In this document: positions 17,162 to 25,319 of the stretch, piece after piece
Layout of the letters: each line of letters begins with the position of its first letter
Position numbering within the stretch: position 1 is the stretch's first letter
Origin: an uncultured Lachnoclostridium sp.
GTDB taxonomy: Bacteria; Bacillota; Clostridia; Lachnospirales; Lachnospiraceae
Length of the DNA stretch: 29,432 nt
Direction: 5' to 3'
NCBI GenBank assembly: GCA_902464595.1
Contig: CABQJX010000021.1
Span: 1-29,432 of the forward strand
The notes under the pieces: generated by a model
Databases searched by the model: none
The model's input: the letters and a program-made list of their open reading frames with translations, nothing else
Told to the model about the DNA's origin: nothing
Translations under genes and position numbers: made by a program

Positions 17162-19432
17162 ATGGACAAACCTGTTTTATGGAATCTGAACTGGAAATTT
17201 TATGATTATTTTGAAACAAGCCTCCTTACAGAGGATTCCGGCTGCCGCACAGATATAAACCTCCCCCATACAGTCAAAGAACTTCCCTTGAGCTACTTTA
17301 GCCATGAGGAGACAGCCATGATCAGCACCTATGTGAAAGAGCTCTCTGTTACCTCTCAAATGCTGGAAAACAGGATCATACTGGTATTTGACGGTGTCAT
17401 GGCCTATTTTGAACTTTTTGTAAATGGGCAAAAAGCAGGGGAGCATAAAGGCGGTTACTCAAAAAGCATGTTCGACATTACCCCTTTATGCACAGAAGGC
17501 GCAAACCGAATTGTCCTAAAGGTAGACAGTCATGAACGGGAGGACATTCCTCCCTTTGGATATGCCATTGATTATATGACCTATGGCGGAGTTTACCGGG
17601 CTGTCTGGCTTTACTGCTGCGGCCCCGTCTTTGTGGAACGGGCTTTAATCCGCTATGATCTGGAAAGCGAAAATGTTATCCTGCGGCCAGAATTGTTTCT
17701 GGATAACTGTGGCCGGGAATGTCCTATAACTGTTAATATCTGCCTAAAGGACAGGGACGGCGTTGTTGCCGCTTCTTACCAAAGGTACATTCATGCTGTA
17801 CCAGGAAAAAGCAGCGTTATCTTGGAGCCCCAGTGCATCCCTTCCCCCATCCTATGGGATCCGGATACCCCTTACCTCTACACAGTAGACATAACGCTGA
17901 AATCCGATGGAGGTTTGCTGGACACCCACCATGTAAGAACCGGTTTCCGTACAGTGGCTTGTACACCAGAAGGACTCTTTGTCAACAATCGGAAAATCAA
18001 GATAATGGGACTAAACCGCCACCAGTCCTTCCCTTATGTTGGTTATGCCATGGGAAAGAGAGCCCAGGAAAAAGATGCGGATATCCTGAAAAATTACCTC
18101 AATGCCAATACAGTGCGCACCTCCCACTACATGCAGTCAGAATACTTTCTGGATCGCTGCGATGAAATCGGGCTTCTGGTATTCTCCGAAATACCTGGAT
18201 GGGGCCATATAGGAGGAGAAGAATTTAAAAAAGTCATGATGCAGGATGTGGAATCCATGATCCTGACCCAGTATAATCATCCAGGAATCTTCATCTGGAG
18301 CATACATATCAATGAATCCCTGGATGATGATGCCCTGTATACCAAGGCAAATGCCCTGGCTCATAAGCTGGATCCCTCACGTCCCACCACAGGCGTGCGC
18401 TACATCACCAACAGCCACCTCCTGGAAGATGTATACTCCTTAAATGATTTTACCTATTCAGACTGCGATCCAGACGGTACAAAGCTATTCAAAGGACGCC
18501 AGGAAGCTACTGGCTTGGAATACCCAGTTCCCTTCCTGATCACTGAATTTTCAGGAACCGCATTTCCTACTAAGCTCTGGGACAGCGCTGACAAACGCAC
18601 GACCCATGCCAGGGCTTATGCCAGAGTGTACAGCCACTCCAACCTTTCAAAGGATCTTATGGGGATCATAGGCTGGTGTGCCTTTGACTACAATACACAT
18701 GCAGACTATGGATCAGGAGATAAGATTTGCTACCATGGTGTCATGGACATGTTCCGTATTCCCAAATACGCTGCTCATGTACTGCGCAGCCAAAAGGATC
18801 CGGAACAGGAGATCATAATGGAACCCACTACAGAATTTTCCAGAGGAGACAATAAAGGGAACCGTCTGGTTTCCCCATTTATGGTTCTTACTAACTGTGA
18901 TTACATCGAGGTGGAAATGTATGGAAAGGCTCCTGTCCGTTATTATCCTGATAATCGTTATATCGGGCTGGAACATCCGCCTATCGAAATTGAGGAGGAG
19001 ATCGGCGCATGGCAGGATCTGTGGCAGGATGGCAAGATCACAGGATATTACAAAGGCAAGGCCGTCATCCAAAAGAAATTTCTCCGGGATTCCAGCCTGC
19101 ACGACATGGAAGCCGCTGCCGATGATGCAGAACTTTATGGGGATCATATGGATACTACCCGCGTGGTATGCCGGGTCACAGACTCCGTTTCCACTACTCT
19201 GGTATACTTCCCTGGTATTGTCCAGATAGAGACAAAGGGGCCTATCCAAGTGATCGGACCCACAACCATTCCTGTGAGAGGCGGCTATGCTGCATTCTGG
19301 ATCAAGACAGTTCCCCAGAACTTCTCAGGAGACAGGGAGACCGCTGAAATCCATATCCGCCTGGCCGATACTCCGGTTGAGGAAAAATGCATAAAAATTG
19401 ATGTGATAAAATCTGACATGGTAGTCGGATAA
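17162..19432 (+). CDS. Glycoside hydrolase family 2 (beta-galactosidase/beta-glucuronidase type)
   Basis: Predicted cytosolic retaining glycosidase (no signal peptide) that would cleave the sugar brought in by the adjacent transporter. The 756 residues show the GH2 order: N-terminal jelly-roll sugar-binding domain (about 1-170), immunoglobulin-like domain (about 175-275), TIM barrel (about 280-560), and an extra C-terminal beta-rich part (about 590-750). The acid/base is Glu385 in the HINES motif and the nucleophile Glu462 in LITEFSG, both in expected contexts. NLPHT near residue 35 and GLNRHQSFPYVG at the barrel entrance also fit the family. AAGGAGAT precedes the ATG. Exact specificity cannot be read; galactosides or glucuronides are the usual substrates. 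Confidence 0.92.
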   Translation: MDKPVLWNLNWKFYDYFETSLLTEDSGCRTDINLPHTVKELPLSYFSHEETAMISTYVKELSVTSQMLENRIILVFDGVMAYFELFVNGQKAGEHKGGYSKSMFDITPLCTEGANRIVLKVDSHEREDIPPFGYAIDYMTYGGVYRAVWLYCCGPVFVERALIRYDLESENVILRPELFLDNCGRECPITVNICLKDRDGVVAASYQRYIHAVPGKSSVILEPQCIPSPILWDPDTPYLYTVDITLKSDGGLLDTHHVRTGFRTVACTPEGLFVNNRKIKIMGLNRHQSFPYVGYAMGKRAQEKDADILKNYLNANTVRTSHYMQSEYFLDRCDEIGLLVFSEIPGWGHIGGEEFKKVMMQDVESMILTQYNHPGIFIWSIHINESLDDDALYTKANALAHKLDPSRPTTGVRYITNSHLLEDVYSLNDFTYSDCDPDGTKLFKGRQEATGLEYPVPFLITEFSGTAFPTKLWDSADKRTTHARAYARVYSHSNLSKDLMGIIGWCAFDYNTHADYGSGDKICYHGVMDMFRIPKYAAHVLRSQKDPEQEIIMEPTTEFSRGDNKGNRLVSPFMVLTNCDYIEVEMYGKAPVRYYPDNRYIGLEHPPIEIEEEIGAWQDLWQDGKITGYYKGKAVIQKKFLRDSSLHDMEAAADDAELYGDHMDTTRVVCRVTDSVSTTLVYFPGIVQIETKGPIQVIGPTTIPVRGGYAAFWIKTVPQNFSGDRETAEIHIRLADTPVEEKCIKIDVIKSDMVVG

Positions 19433-19467
19433 AAATAAAAAGCATCTTCCATCTTCATTTGATCCAT

Positions 19468-21957
19468 TTACACTTTTATATATCTTCCTGTAATACTATC
19501 CGGGTTCCCGGCTATCTCCTCTGGAGTGCCCACGGCAATGATCCTTCCGCCTTCTTCGCCTCCGCCGGGGCCCATATCGATGATAAGATCTGCATTCCTT
19601 ATCACATCCAGATCATGCTCGATCACAATGACGGTGGCCCCCTTATCCACAAGGGACTGAAAAACTGCGAGCAATGTCTGGACATCCAAAGGATGCAGAC
19701 CTATGGTCGGCTCATCAAAAATAAATACGGAATCAGACTGGGGCTTTCCCATTTCACTTGCCAGCTTCAATCGCTGTGCTTCCCCGCCGGACAGCCCCGG
19801 CGTTTCCTCTCCCAAGGTCAGATAACCTAGTCCAAGCTGCTTCAGAACATCCAGACGGCTTGAAACCACTTTTCTGTCTTTGCAGAAATCAAATGCGCTG
19901 TTTACATCCATATTCATGAGCTCTGGCAGGGAGGCGTTTTCTCCCCAATGATTTGCCAGGCGGATCTCATATGCCTCTTTTGCGTATCTCGAACCTCCGC
20001 AGCTGGGGCAGGGGATGTCCACATCCGGCAGAAACTGGACATCCAGGCGGATTTCTCCTGTACCATCACAGACCGGACATCTGAGTTTTCCTGTATTATA
20101 AGAGAAGTCCCCTGCTTTGAAACCATACTCCTTTGCTCCATCTGTTTTGGAAAAAATCTTTCTCAGATCATCATGGACATTGGCATAAGTTGCAACCGTA
20201 GACCGGATATTGATCCCGATGGGTGTTGCATCAATCAGCTTTACATGGCTTATTCCCTCTGTGCTGACAGAAAACACATGGGGAGGCTGCTTCTTCCCAT
20301 CAATGGCTGCTTCCAACCCTGGGATCAGGCTCTCCAATATCAGAGTCGTTTTTCCCGAACCGGACACACCGGTAACTGCCGTCATCCTTCCTTTTGGAAA
20401 ATCCACCTCCAGCGGTTTTACTGTATGGATATGACCGGTGGAAAGATGAATCCTGCCCAGTTCAAATAAGTTCTCCTTTTCAATCTGTTTCCGAGTTACT
20501 GTGTTAGCTTTTCCTGAAAGAAATGGCCCGATCATGGAATCAGGGTTGGTTTGTATTTCTTCCACTGTTCCTTGCGCAATCACATATCCTCCCTTTGAAC
20601 CTGCTTCCGGCCCCATCTCAATCATCCAGTCTGCCTGGGATAAAATTTGCGTATCATGATCCACTAAAATCACAGAATTACCGTCCTTTACCAGATCATG
20701 CATCACTTCATTCAGCCCAACTATATTGGATGGATGAAGCCCAATCGAAGGTTCATCTAACACATAGAGCACTCCTGTCGTGCGGTTCCTCACTGCCCGT
20801 GCCAGCTGCATTCGCTGCCGTTCTCCGGTAGATAAAGTGGAAGATGCCCGATCAAGGGTCAGATACCCAAGCCCCAGATCCAGCAGTCTTTTTGCCGTGT
20901 CTTTAAAAGTGTCGCAGATCCGTTCTGCCATAGGGCGCATTTCTTCCGGAAGGGAGCCCGGGATCTCCTCTACCCACTCTGTCAGATCGGAAAGTGTCAT
21001 TTGGCAGGCCTCATCCAGGCCAATCCCCCGCAGCTTCGGTGTTCTTGCCCGATCAGACAGCCTTGTTCCCTTGCATTGAGGACAAACGTCCATTCTCAAA
21101 AACTTTTCGACCCTTTTCATCCCTTTTTCATCTTTGACCTTAGAAAGCGCATTCTCCACTGTATATACTGCATTGAAATATGTAAAATCCATATCTCCGG
21201 CAGCTCCGTTTGTCTTATTCTGATAGATGATACGCTTTTTCACAGCAGGGCCGCGAAACACAATATCACGTTCCTGAGGCGTCAGATCACGGAACGGCAC
21301 ATCTGTCCGCACCCCCATTTCGCGGGCAATGTCCTTCATCAGTGACCACATCAGCGTCTGCCACGGCATGACTGCGCCCTCATCTATGGTAAGATTTTCA
21401 TCTGGTACAAGGGTTGACTCATCTACGGTACGTATCATTCCTGTACCACCGCAGCACGGGCAGGCCCCTTGGCTGTTAAATGCAAGTTCTTCGGCACTGG
21501 GAGGGATCACTTTTTCACCGCAGACCGGACAGACAATGTCTTTTTCTGCAGCTACCGCCAAAGTAGGTTCCACATAATGCCCGTTCGGACAGCGATGGCT
21601 TCCCAAGCGGGAATACATCAGTCGCAGACTGTTTAAAAGCTCTGTCCCTGTACCGAACGTACTTCGGATTCCAGGAACTGCCGGACGCTGGTGCAGGGCA
21701 AGTGCTGCCGGCACATATAGAATCTCATCTACATTGGCCTTTGCCGCACCGGTCATGCGCCTTCTTGTGTAGGTTGAGAGGGATTCAAGATACCTTCTGG
21801 ATCCTTCGGCATACAAAACGCCAAGTGCCAGAGAGGACTTGCCAGAACCGGATACTCCCGCAATCCCCACAATCCGGTTCAAAGGCACATCAACATCCAC
21901 ATTTTTTAAATTATGTACTCTCGCCCCCCGGACTTTTATTTTTTCAGGTATCAGCAT
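19468..21957 (-). CDS. UvrA-like excinuclease ATPase, short (class II) form
   Basis: Dimeric ABC ATPase of the UvrA family that recognises damaged or drug-bound DNA. At 829 residues it is roughly 110 shorter than canonical UvrA (about 940) and the N-terminal region lacks the usual long UvrB-binding insertion. Both ATP sites are present: Walker A GVSGSGKSS (about 34-42) with signature LSTGERQRMQLA, and Walker A GVSGSGKTT with LSGGEAQRLKLA, each followed by a DEPSIGLHP / DEPTIGLHP Walker B. Zinc-finger pairs CPVC...CPCC and CPVC...CPSC are present. I chose the ATG at 21957 (AAGGAGGCAGCTT upstream) over the longer reading to 21993. Class II UvrAs are linked to resistance to DNA-binding drugs. 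It follows the 229-residue gene by 60 bp. Confidence 0.9.
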   Translation of the reverse strand: MLIPEKIKVRGARVHNLKNVDVDVPLNRIVGIAGVSGSGKSSLALGVLYAEGSRRYLESLSTYTRRRMTGAAKANVDEILYVPAALALHQRPAVPGIRSTFGTGTELLNSLRLMYSRLGSHRCPNGHYVEPTLAVAAEKDIVCPVCGEKVIPPSAEELAFNSQGACPCCGGTGMIRTVDESTLVPDENLTIDEGAVMPWQTLMWSLMKDIAREMGVRTDVPFRDLTPQERDIVFRGPAVKKRIIYQNKTNGAAGDMDFTYFNAVYTVENALSKVKDEKGMKRVEKFLRMDVCPQCKGTRLSDRARTPKLRGIGLDEACQMTLSDLTEWVEEIPGSLPEEMRPMAERICDTFKDTAKRLLDLGLGYLTLDRASSTLSTGERQRMQLARAVRNRTTGVLYVLDEPSIGLHPSNIVGLNEVMHDLVKDGNSVILVDHDTQILSQADWMIEMGPEAGSKGGYVIAQGTVEEIQTNPDSMIGPFLSGKANTVTRKQIEKENLFELGRIHLSTGHIHTVKPLEVDFPKGRMTAVTGVSGSGKTTLILESLIPGLEAAIDGKKQPPHVFSVSTEGISHVKLIDATPIGINIRSTVATYANVHDDLRKIFSKTDGAKEYGFKAGDFSYNTGKLRCPVCDGTGEIRLDVQFLPDVDIPCPSCGGSRYAKEAYEIRLANHWGENASLPELMNMDVNSAFDFCKDRKVVSSRLDVLKQLGLGYLTLGEETPGLSGGEAQRLKLASEMGKPQSDSVFIFDEPTIGLHPLDVQTLLAVFQSLVDKGATVIVIEHDLDVIRNADLIIDMGPGGGEEGGRIIAVGTPEEIAGNPDSITGRYIKV

Positions 21958-22017
21958 AAGCTGCCTCCTTAAAGATTCATTGTAATATGGCATATCCCAG
22001 TGGATCGATTCATTCTC

Positions 22018-22707
22018 CTATGCCATAAAAAATCTATGTGATTTTTTATATTTGCCAATTGCCGCTTGACAGATTGACATAAGGGCATAATAATTCACCC
22101 TGTTTGGATAACGGACAGCCGGATGATAGTAATCGATTACAAGCGTATGGTTCCAGAGAGCAAACATATTATCCCAGGTATCTTCATCCTGCAGTTGATC
22201 TCCCAGAACGATCTTTAAAAGGCTCCTGTTATTTCCGCACACAATAATATCCGGCTCGATGATCTGCAGTTCCTTTTTTAGTTCCTCTTTATCTTCCTCT
22301 GCATATTTTTTCAGATCTTCATAATCGGAACTGTTTCCTCCATTGCTTTTTTTCACATTGACAACCGCTATGCGGTCTATCACTTCTTTTTCCTTGGAAC
22401 GAAGGATCTCGTCATCATACTCACATATACGGTTCTGAAATGCATGATGGATCGCCTGGGTCCAGATTGCAATTTTTCTCCACATAGTCCATGGACGTTC
22501 TGCTTCATGGAGGCTTTCTGTCAAACAGTATCCATTTTCCTCAGAGGTGTATGCCTCTTTTAAGAAATAGCACACCTTTGGCGTGCTCTGCCCTTCCCAT
22601 TTTTCTTCACACACGATCCCGTCTCTGATAAAGCGCTTATACCCTTTCTGCCGATGCTTCTTCTCCCATGATTCCATTAATTCCTGCAGCTCTGCTTCTT
22701 TACCCAT
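22018..22707 (-). CDS. Unrecognised protein, possibly related to the uracil-DNA glycosylase superfamily
   Basis: Cytosolic protein of 229 residues with no signal or membrane helix. The first third is charged and helical. A strand-turn PKVCYFLKEAY (about 43-53), a middle part RIAVVNVKKSNGG (about 112-124), a strand PDIIVCGN (about 152-159) and a terminal YYHPAVRYP (about 193-201) follow the order seen in uracil-DNA-glycosylase-like folds (an early strand with a polar residue, and a late HP[SA] motif). That comparison is inference and weak. It lies directly upstream of the short UvrA on the same strand, which would suit a nucleic-acid role. Start ATG 22707 with GGGGAAC upstream. Intact. Confidence 0.6.
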   Translation of the reverse strand: MGKEAELQELMESWEKKHRQKGYKRFIRDGIVCEEKWEGQSTPKVCYFLKEAYTSEENGYCLTESLHEAERPWTMWRKIAIWTQAIHHAFQNRICEYDDEILRSKEKEVIDRIAVVNVKKSNGGNSSDYEDLKKYAEEDKEELKKELQIIEPDIIVCGNNRSLLKIVLGDQLQDEDTWDNMFALWNHTLVIDYYHPAVRYPNRVNYYALMSICQAAIGKYKKSHRFFMA

Positions 22708-22805
22708 ATCACTTTTAGTTCCCCTTGCGCTTTCTTAGTTTACCATAAATGCAAAGATTCAAGGCCCTTTCCTTTTTGATCACAGCATTTTTCATTATGC
22801 AGCAT

Positions 22806-23228
22806 TTAAAACCAGCCTGCTTTTTCCTCTTTGAAGTCAGGTTTGTCACCATATTCATAAGGATTATAGTTATTTAAATTGCATCCAAACTCTTTTAATG
22901 ATTTTATCTTATTGTCTTCTGTCCACACAATTAAGGAAATTCCATCAAATTCTTCTATTTTTCCACTTTTCATTTCATTTTTGAAATACCACTCTACAAT
23001 CGTCTGGTTATCTTTATGAAAAAACTGCTTAATATTCCATTCGACCACCCTGCCGCGTGTGTTCCATTCATGAAACCAGTGTTTTACCCTTTGACAGTTA
23101 TTATATTTTGGCCCCCAGCTTTCTGTATAAATCACGTCCTCTGCAAAAATATGATCCATACCTAAATCCTGCTGCAGGATCCACATTTTAAACCACAAGT
23201 AAACAATCTGTTCTTTTTCCCTCACCAT
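22806..23228 (-). CDS. SnoaL/NTF2-like small protein
   Basis: 140-residue protein with the alpha+beta cone pattern of the NTF2-like superfamily: an N-terminal helical part with W and F residues (VYLWFKMWIL), a middle ...VIYTESWGPKYNN region, then long strands (VVEWNIKQFFHKDN, TIVEWYFKNEMK, FDGISLIVWTEDNKIKSLKEF). Members act as small enzymes or ligand carriers; no active site can be assigned. The start has AAGGGAG 7 nt upstream. A TGATATAAT extended -10 (23321-23329) gives it its own transcription. Next gene downstream (22707) is 98 bp away on the same strand. Confidence 0.75.
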   Translation of the reverse strand: MVREKEQIVYLWFKMWILQQDLGMDHIFAEDVIYTESWGPKYNNCQRVKHWFHEWNTRGRVVEWNIKQFFHKDNQTIVEWYFKNEMKSGKIEEFDGISLIVWTEDNKIKSLKEFGCNLNNYNPYEYGDKPDFKEEKAGWF

Positions 23229-23320
23229 GTATGACTCCCTTCCTCACTGTTCGTCAGATCCCCAAGACTCTTCCAATACTCCTCCTCTTACAACAGGCAA
23301 ATATATACGCTTTCAGCGAT

Positions 23321-23329
23321 ATTATATCA
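23321..23329 (-). promoter_or_regulatory. Extended -10 promoter of the NTF2-like gene
   Basis: Minus strand TGATATAAT: perfect TATAAT with the TG extension one base upstream; no good -35. It lies about 95 bp before the start codon. Confidence 0.5.
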
Positions 23330-23462
23330 CAAAAATTCTCTCAAAACTTTTATTTATTCTTACTATTTTGTTCCTTCAAAAATTTCTGCTCTCCGGAAAA
23401 AACAGGATAAAACGAAAAATTTTTCTGTTTCACATAGCCTATAACATCAGACAGCTCCATGC

Positions 23463-23512
23463 AAAAAAATCCGGAAAGATTTCCAAAAACGAAGGATTCT
23501 TCCCGGATTTTT
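23463..23512 (-). terminator. Rho-independent terminator of hsp20
   Basis: In the minus-strand RNA a long stem (AAAAATCCGGGAAGA paired with TCTTTCCGGATTTTT, one G-U) is followed by a run of seven T. A second stem-loop, GAGGGTAT-GC / GC-ATACCCTC at 23526-23571, lies between it and the hsp20 stop and may stabilise the 3' end. Confidence 0.8.
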
Positions 23513-23591
23513 CTATTCACAGAGCGAGGGTATCGCTCAGACATTCAATAGAATGATTTCGCAATACCCTCTGCAAACAAATGATTCCTTT

Positions 23592-24053
23592 TTATTCAAT
23601 TGCAATATATTTCTTCTGCTCAACAGCAGGTTCCGCTTCTTTCTTTGGAACAGACAGTTTCAAAATACCATGCTTAAATTCAGCCTTAATATCTTCTTCT
23701 GTTATATTCTCTCCCACATAGAACGTACGCTGGCATGCGCCCATGTAACGCTCTCTACGGATATATCGTCCGCTTTCCTTTTTCTTTTCATCTTCATTCA
23801 GGCCTTTGGCAGCGCTAATCGTCAGGTAGCCGTTATCCAGAGAAGCATGAACCTCTTCCTTTGCAAAGCCTGGCAGATCCATCTCCAGCTCATAGCCGGT
23901 ATCTGTCTCCTTAATATCCGTCTTCATCATGTTTTTACCATGATGGCCATACAGCTTCTTCTCCATTTTTCTCAACTCGCTGTCATCAAAGAACGGGAAA
24001 TCTCTCATAAAGTCATCAAACATATTCTCTCCAAAAATACTAGGCATTAACAT
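23592..24053 (-). CDS. Small heat-shock protein, Hsp20/alpha-crystallin family
   Basis: ATP-independent holdase chaperone of 153 residues. An N-terminal region rich in Phe/Met (MFDDFMRDFPFFDD) is followed by the alpha-crystallin domain (about 43-137) with ELEMDLPGF and the signature GILKLSVPK (129-137), and a C-terminal IAI motif (150-152) that binds neighbouring subunits in the oligomer. Start ATG 24053 with AAGGAGAG 7 nt upstream. It has its own consensus promoter overlapped by a CIRCE operator and its own terminator, so it is a single-gene, heat-inducible unit. Confidence 0.96.
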   Translation of the reverse strand: MLMPSIFGENMFDDFMRDFPFFDDSELRKMEKKLYGHHGKNMMKTDIKETDTGYELEMDLPGFAKEEVHASLDNGYLTISAAKGLNEDEKKKESGRYIRRERYMGACQRTFYVGENITEEDIKAEFKHGILKLSVPKKEAEPAVEQKKYIAIE

Positions 24054-24174
24054 AAATCATCTCTCCTTTTTCTATGCTTTTTTACCTTGTTTCTTTGGAA
24101 CAGGGATGTTTTGGGGAACTCACAAAATCCTTTCTTAACCTTTGCTTTTGTTTCCTTTCCTTTGTTCTGACTAC

Positions 24175-24203
24175 GTTATATCACTAGTTGTTAGCACTGT
24201 CAA
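24175..24203 (-). promoter_or_regulatory. Sigma-A promoter of hsp20
   Basis: Minus strand TTGACA (24198-24203), 17-bp spacer, TATAAC (24175-24180): near-perfect consensus. The leader to the start codon is about 115 nt. Confidence 0.9.
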
Positions 24204-24217
24204 TAGATGAATGCTAA
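24191..24217. promoter_or_regulatory. CIRCE operator (HrcA binding site)
   Basis: TTAGCACTG (24191-24199), 9-bp spacer, GAATGCTAA (24209-24217). This is the CIRCE layout (TTAGCACTC-N9-GAGTGCTAA) with one change in each arm. It overlaps the -35 box of the hsp20 promoter, so HrcA binding would block RNA polymerase. Confidence 0.9.
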
Positions 24218-24322
24218 TTTATTTGTGAAAATTTTGTGTATTTCTAATTTTCACTATTTCATCTTCTACCCATCTTTACCGCTCCCAAGTCCAGGCAGGC
24301 CTGCTCCAGAAACCGGTATTTG

Positions 24323-24657
24323 TTACCCTGCTTTTCTCCAGAACATCCCCTCAGAAGCAGCTTTTTTTACAGTCCACACATCTCTCTATCAGGGTTGTAA
24401 ATACTGATATTCAAGCAATCCAAGCCAAATTGAAGAAACGCATCCTTGTTTGTGAACAATACGCTGACATCATCGGAATGATTATTCATTATAGCCTCTA
24501 TAATTTCAGCAATCTGATTTGGCGTAGGCGCTTCTATCCAGTCTCCCCATTAAACAGATACAGGATAATATCTCCATCCATATACAAAAGCCATGTTAAA
24601 CAATACTGCTAAAATCAATATTGATAGTATGTTTGCTCCTATCTTTTTATTAAAAAC
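24323..24657 (-). pseudogene. Decayed gene for a small membrane-anchored protein
   Basis: A minus-strand frame from about 24657 encodes a hydrophobic segment (ILSILILAVLFNMAFVYGW) then a TAA at 24550-24552, and continues in the same frame with coding-like sequence (WGDWIEAPTPNQIAEIIEAI, ...DVSVLFTNKDAFLQFGLD) to a TAA at 24367. A two-base shift in the AGAGAG run near 24385 would instead lead into RDVWTVKKAASEGMFWRKAG and a stop at 24323. No start codon with a ribosome site remains. The family is not recognised. Confidence 0.5.
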
Positions 24658-24668
24658 TTAAAACAGTC

Positions 24669-24975
24669 TCAATAATTGATTCCAGTCACTGCTAATGTTC
24701 CATCCCTCAATCCAAATATAACATTCGGTTCCCCTGCTTCCTTTGTAAGAATAAACCCGGCTCTGCTGGGAGGTAGATTTTTTCGTCTGCTTCTGCTACA
24801 GAATCCATCAGCTCAATTATCCGGTATATTGGTATTATCGGAAAGCAACAAAAAAGAGCCATCACCAAATGGCAGCTCCGCATCCAATTCTTATTCTTTT
24901 TTCCATCATACTCGGCCAACGCTTCAATATCCCCTTCCGACTCTATTGCGGCAATCTAAAGCGGATCCTTAAATC
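24669..24975 (-). pseudogene. Decayed coding remnant of unknown family
   Basis: Coding-like pieces in changing frames on the minus strand: DLKDPL near 24970, IAAIESEGDIEALAEYDG (24955 downward), then in another frame AELPFGDGSFLLLSDNTNIP up to a TGA at 24813-24815, and after it in the same frame RAGFILTKEAGEPNVIFGLR and DGTLAVTGINY to a TGA at 24669. At least one in-frame stop and two shifts are needed to join them, so the gene is dead. No family assigned. Confidence 0.5.
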
Positions 24976-25057
24976 ACTCCCCTTATGACAATCCATGCGT
25001 CCAGCAATTGCAAATAGAAGAAACATTGTTTTTTAAAACCGATACATTATCTTCCTG

Positions 25058-25119
25058 TTTCCGATACAATAGGAAAATATTTTGAAATTTTACACCCTTA
25101 TTTCCGTTACAATGGGAAA
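25058..25119. repeat. Two 19-bp dyad repeats, 43 bp apart
   Basis: TTTCCGATACAATAGGAAA (25058-25076) and TTTCCGTTACAATGGGAAA (25101-25119), each an inverted repeat TTTCC-N9-GGAAA around a TACAAT core. A third related copy (TTTCCGATTGAAATGGGAA) lies at 25279-25297, on the other side of the purD terminator. They look like protein-binding sites or mobile-repeat debris; no known regulator is recognised. Confidence 0.55.
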
Positions 25120-25192
25120 TTTTTCAAAAATGCCAATTTTTGTCCTTTTCCCATTTTTCGTACCTGCTGCGGTACAATATATTTTTTCTGCA

Positions 25193-25240
25193 GAAAAGAG
25201 AAAAACCACAGCCAGTCAGGGTTTACCGACTGTCCGTGGT
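25193..25240 (-). terminator. Rho-independent terminator of the pur operon
   Basis: Minus-strand RNA: ACCACGGACAGTC (25228-25240) pairs with GACTGGCTGTGGT (25205-25217), one mismatch, followed by TTTTTCTCTTTT. It starts 80 bp after the purD stop. The plus direction also gives a short T-run, so it may act both ways. Confidence 0.7.
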
Positions 25241-25319
25241 CTTTTCCGGTTTGTTATGACATGTGTGTTTTCTCTCTGTTTCCGATTGAAATGGGAATGA
25301 ACACCATCATTCCCGCCTC

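Larger units (their letters stand above)
23229..23591. other. Intergenic region between hsp20 and the NTF2-like gene
   Basis: 363 bp without a gene. It holds two hairpins that end the hsp20 message (23526-23571 and 23463-23512) and the extended -10 promoter of the NTF2-like gene. Just downstream of that box is a dyad (ATATACGC / GCGATAT around 23301-23324) that could be an operator; not recognised. Confidence 0.6.
24218..25319. other. 1.1-kb region without an intact gene
   Basis: Between the hsp20 promoter and the end of purD. It contains two decayed minus-strand coding remnants (24323-24657 and 24669-24975), dyad repeats of the form TTTCC...GGAAA (25058-25119, 25279-25297), a GTACC-N6-GGTAC dyad (25161-25176) and the purD terminator. 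Short open frames here in the plus strand have no ribosome site or recognisable content. Confidence 0.7.

Noticed and set aside
25082..25300. 72-residue plus-strand open frame
   Set aside because: No ribosome site, runs through the purD terminator and repeat region, and has no recognisable content.
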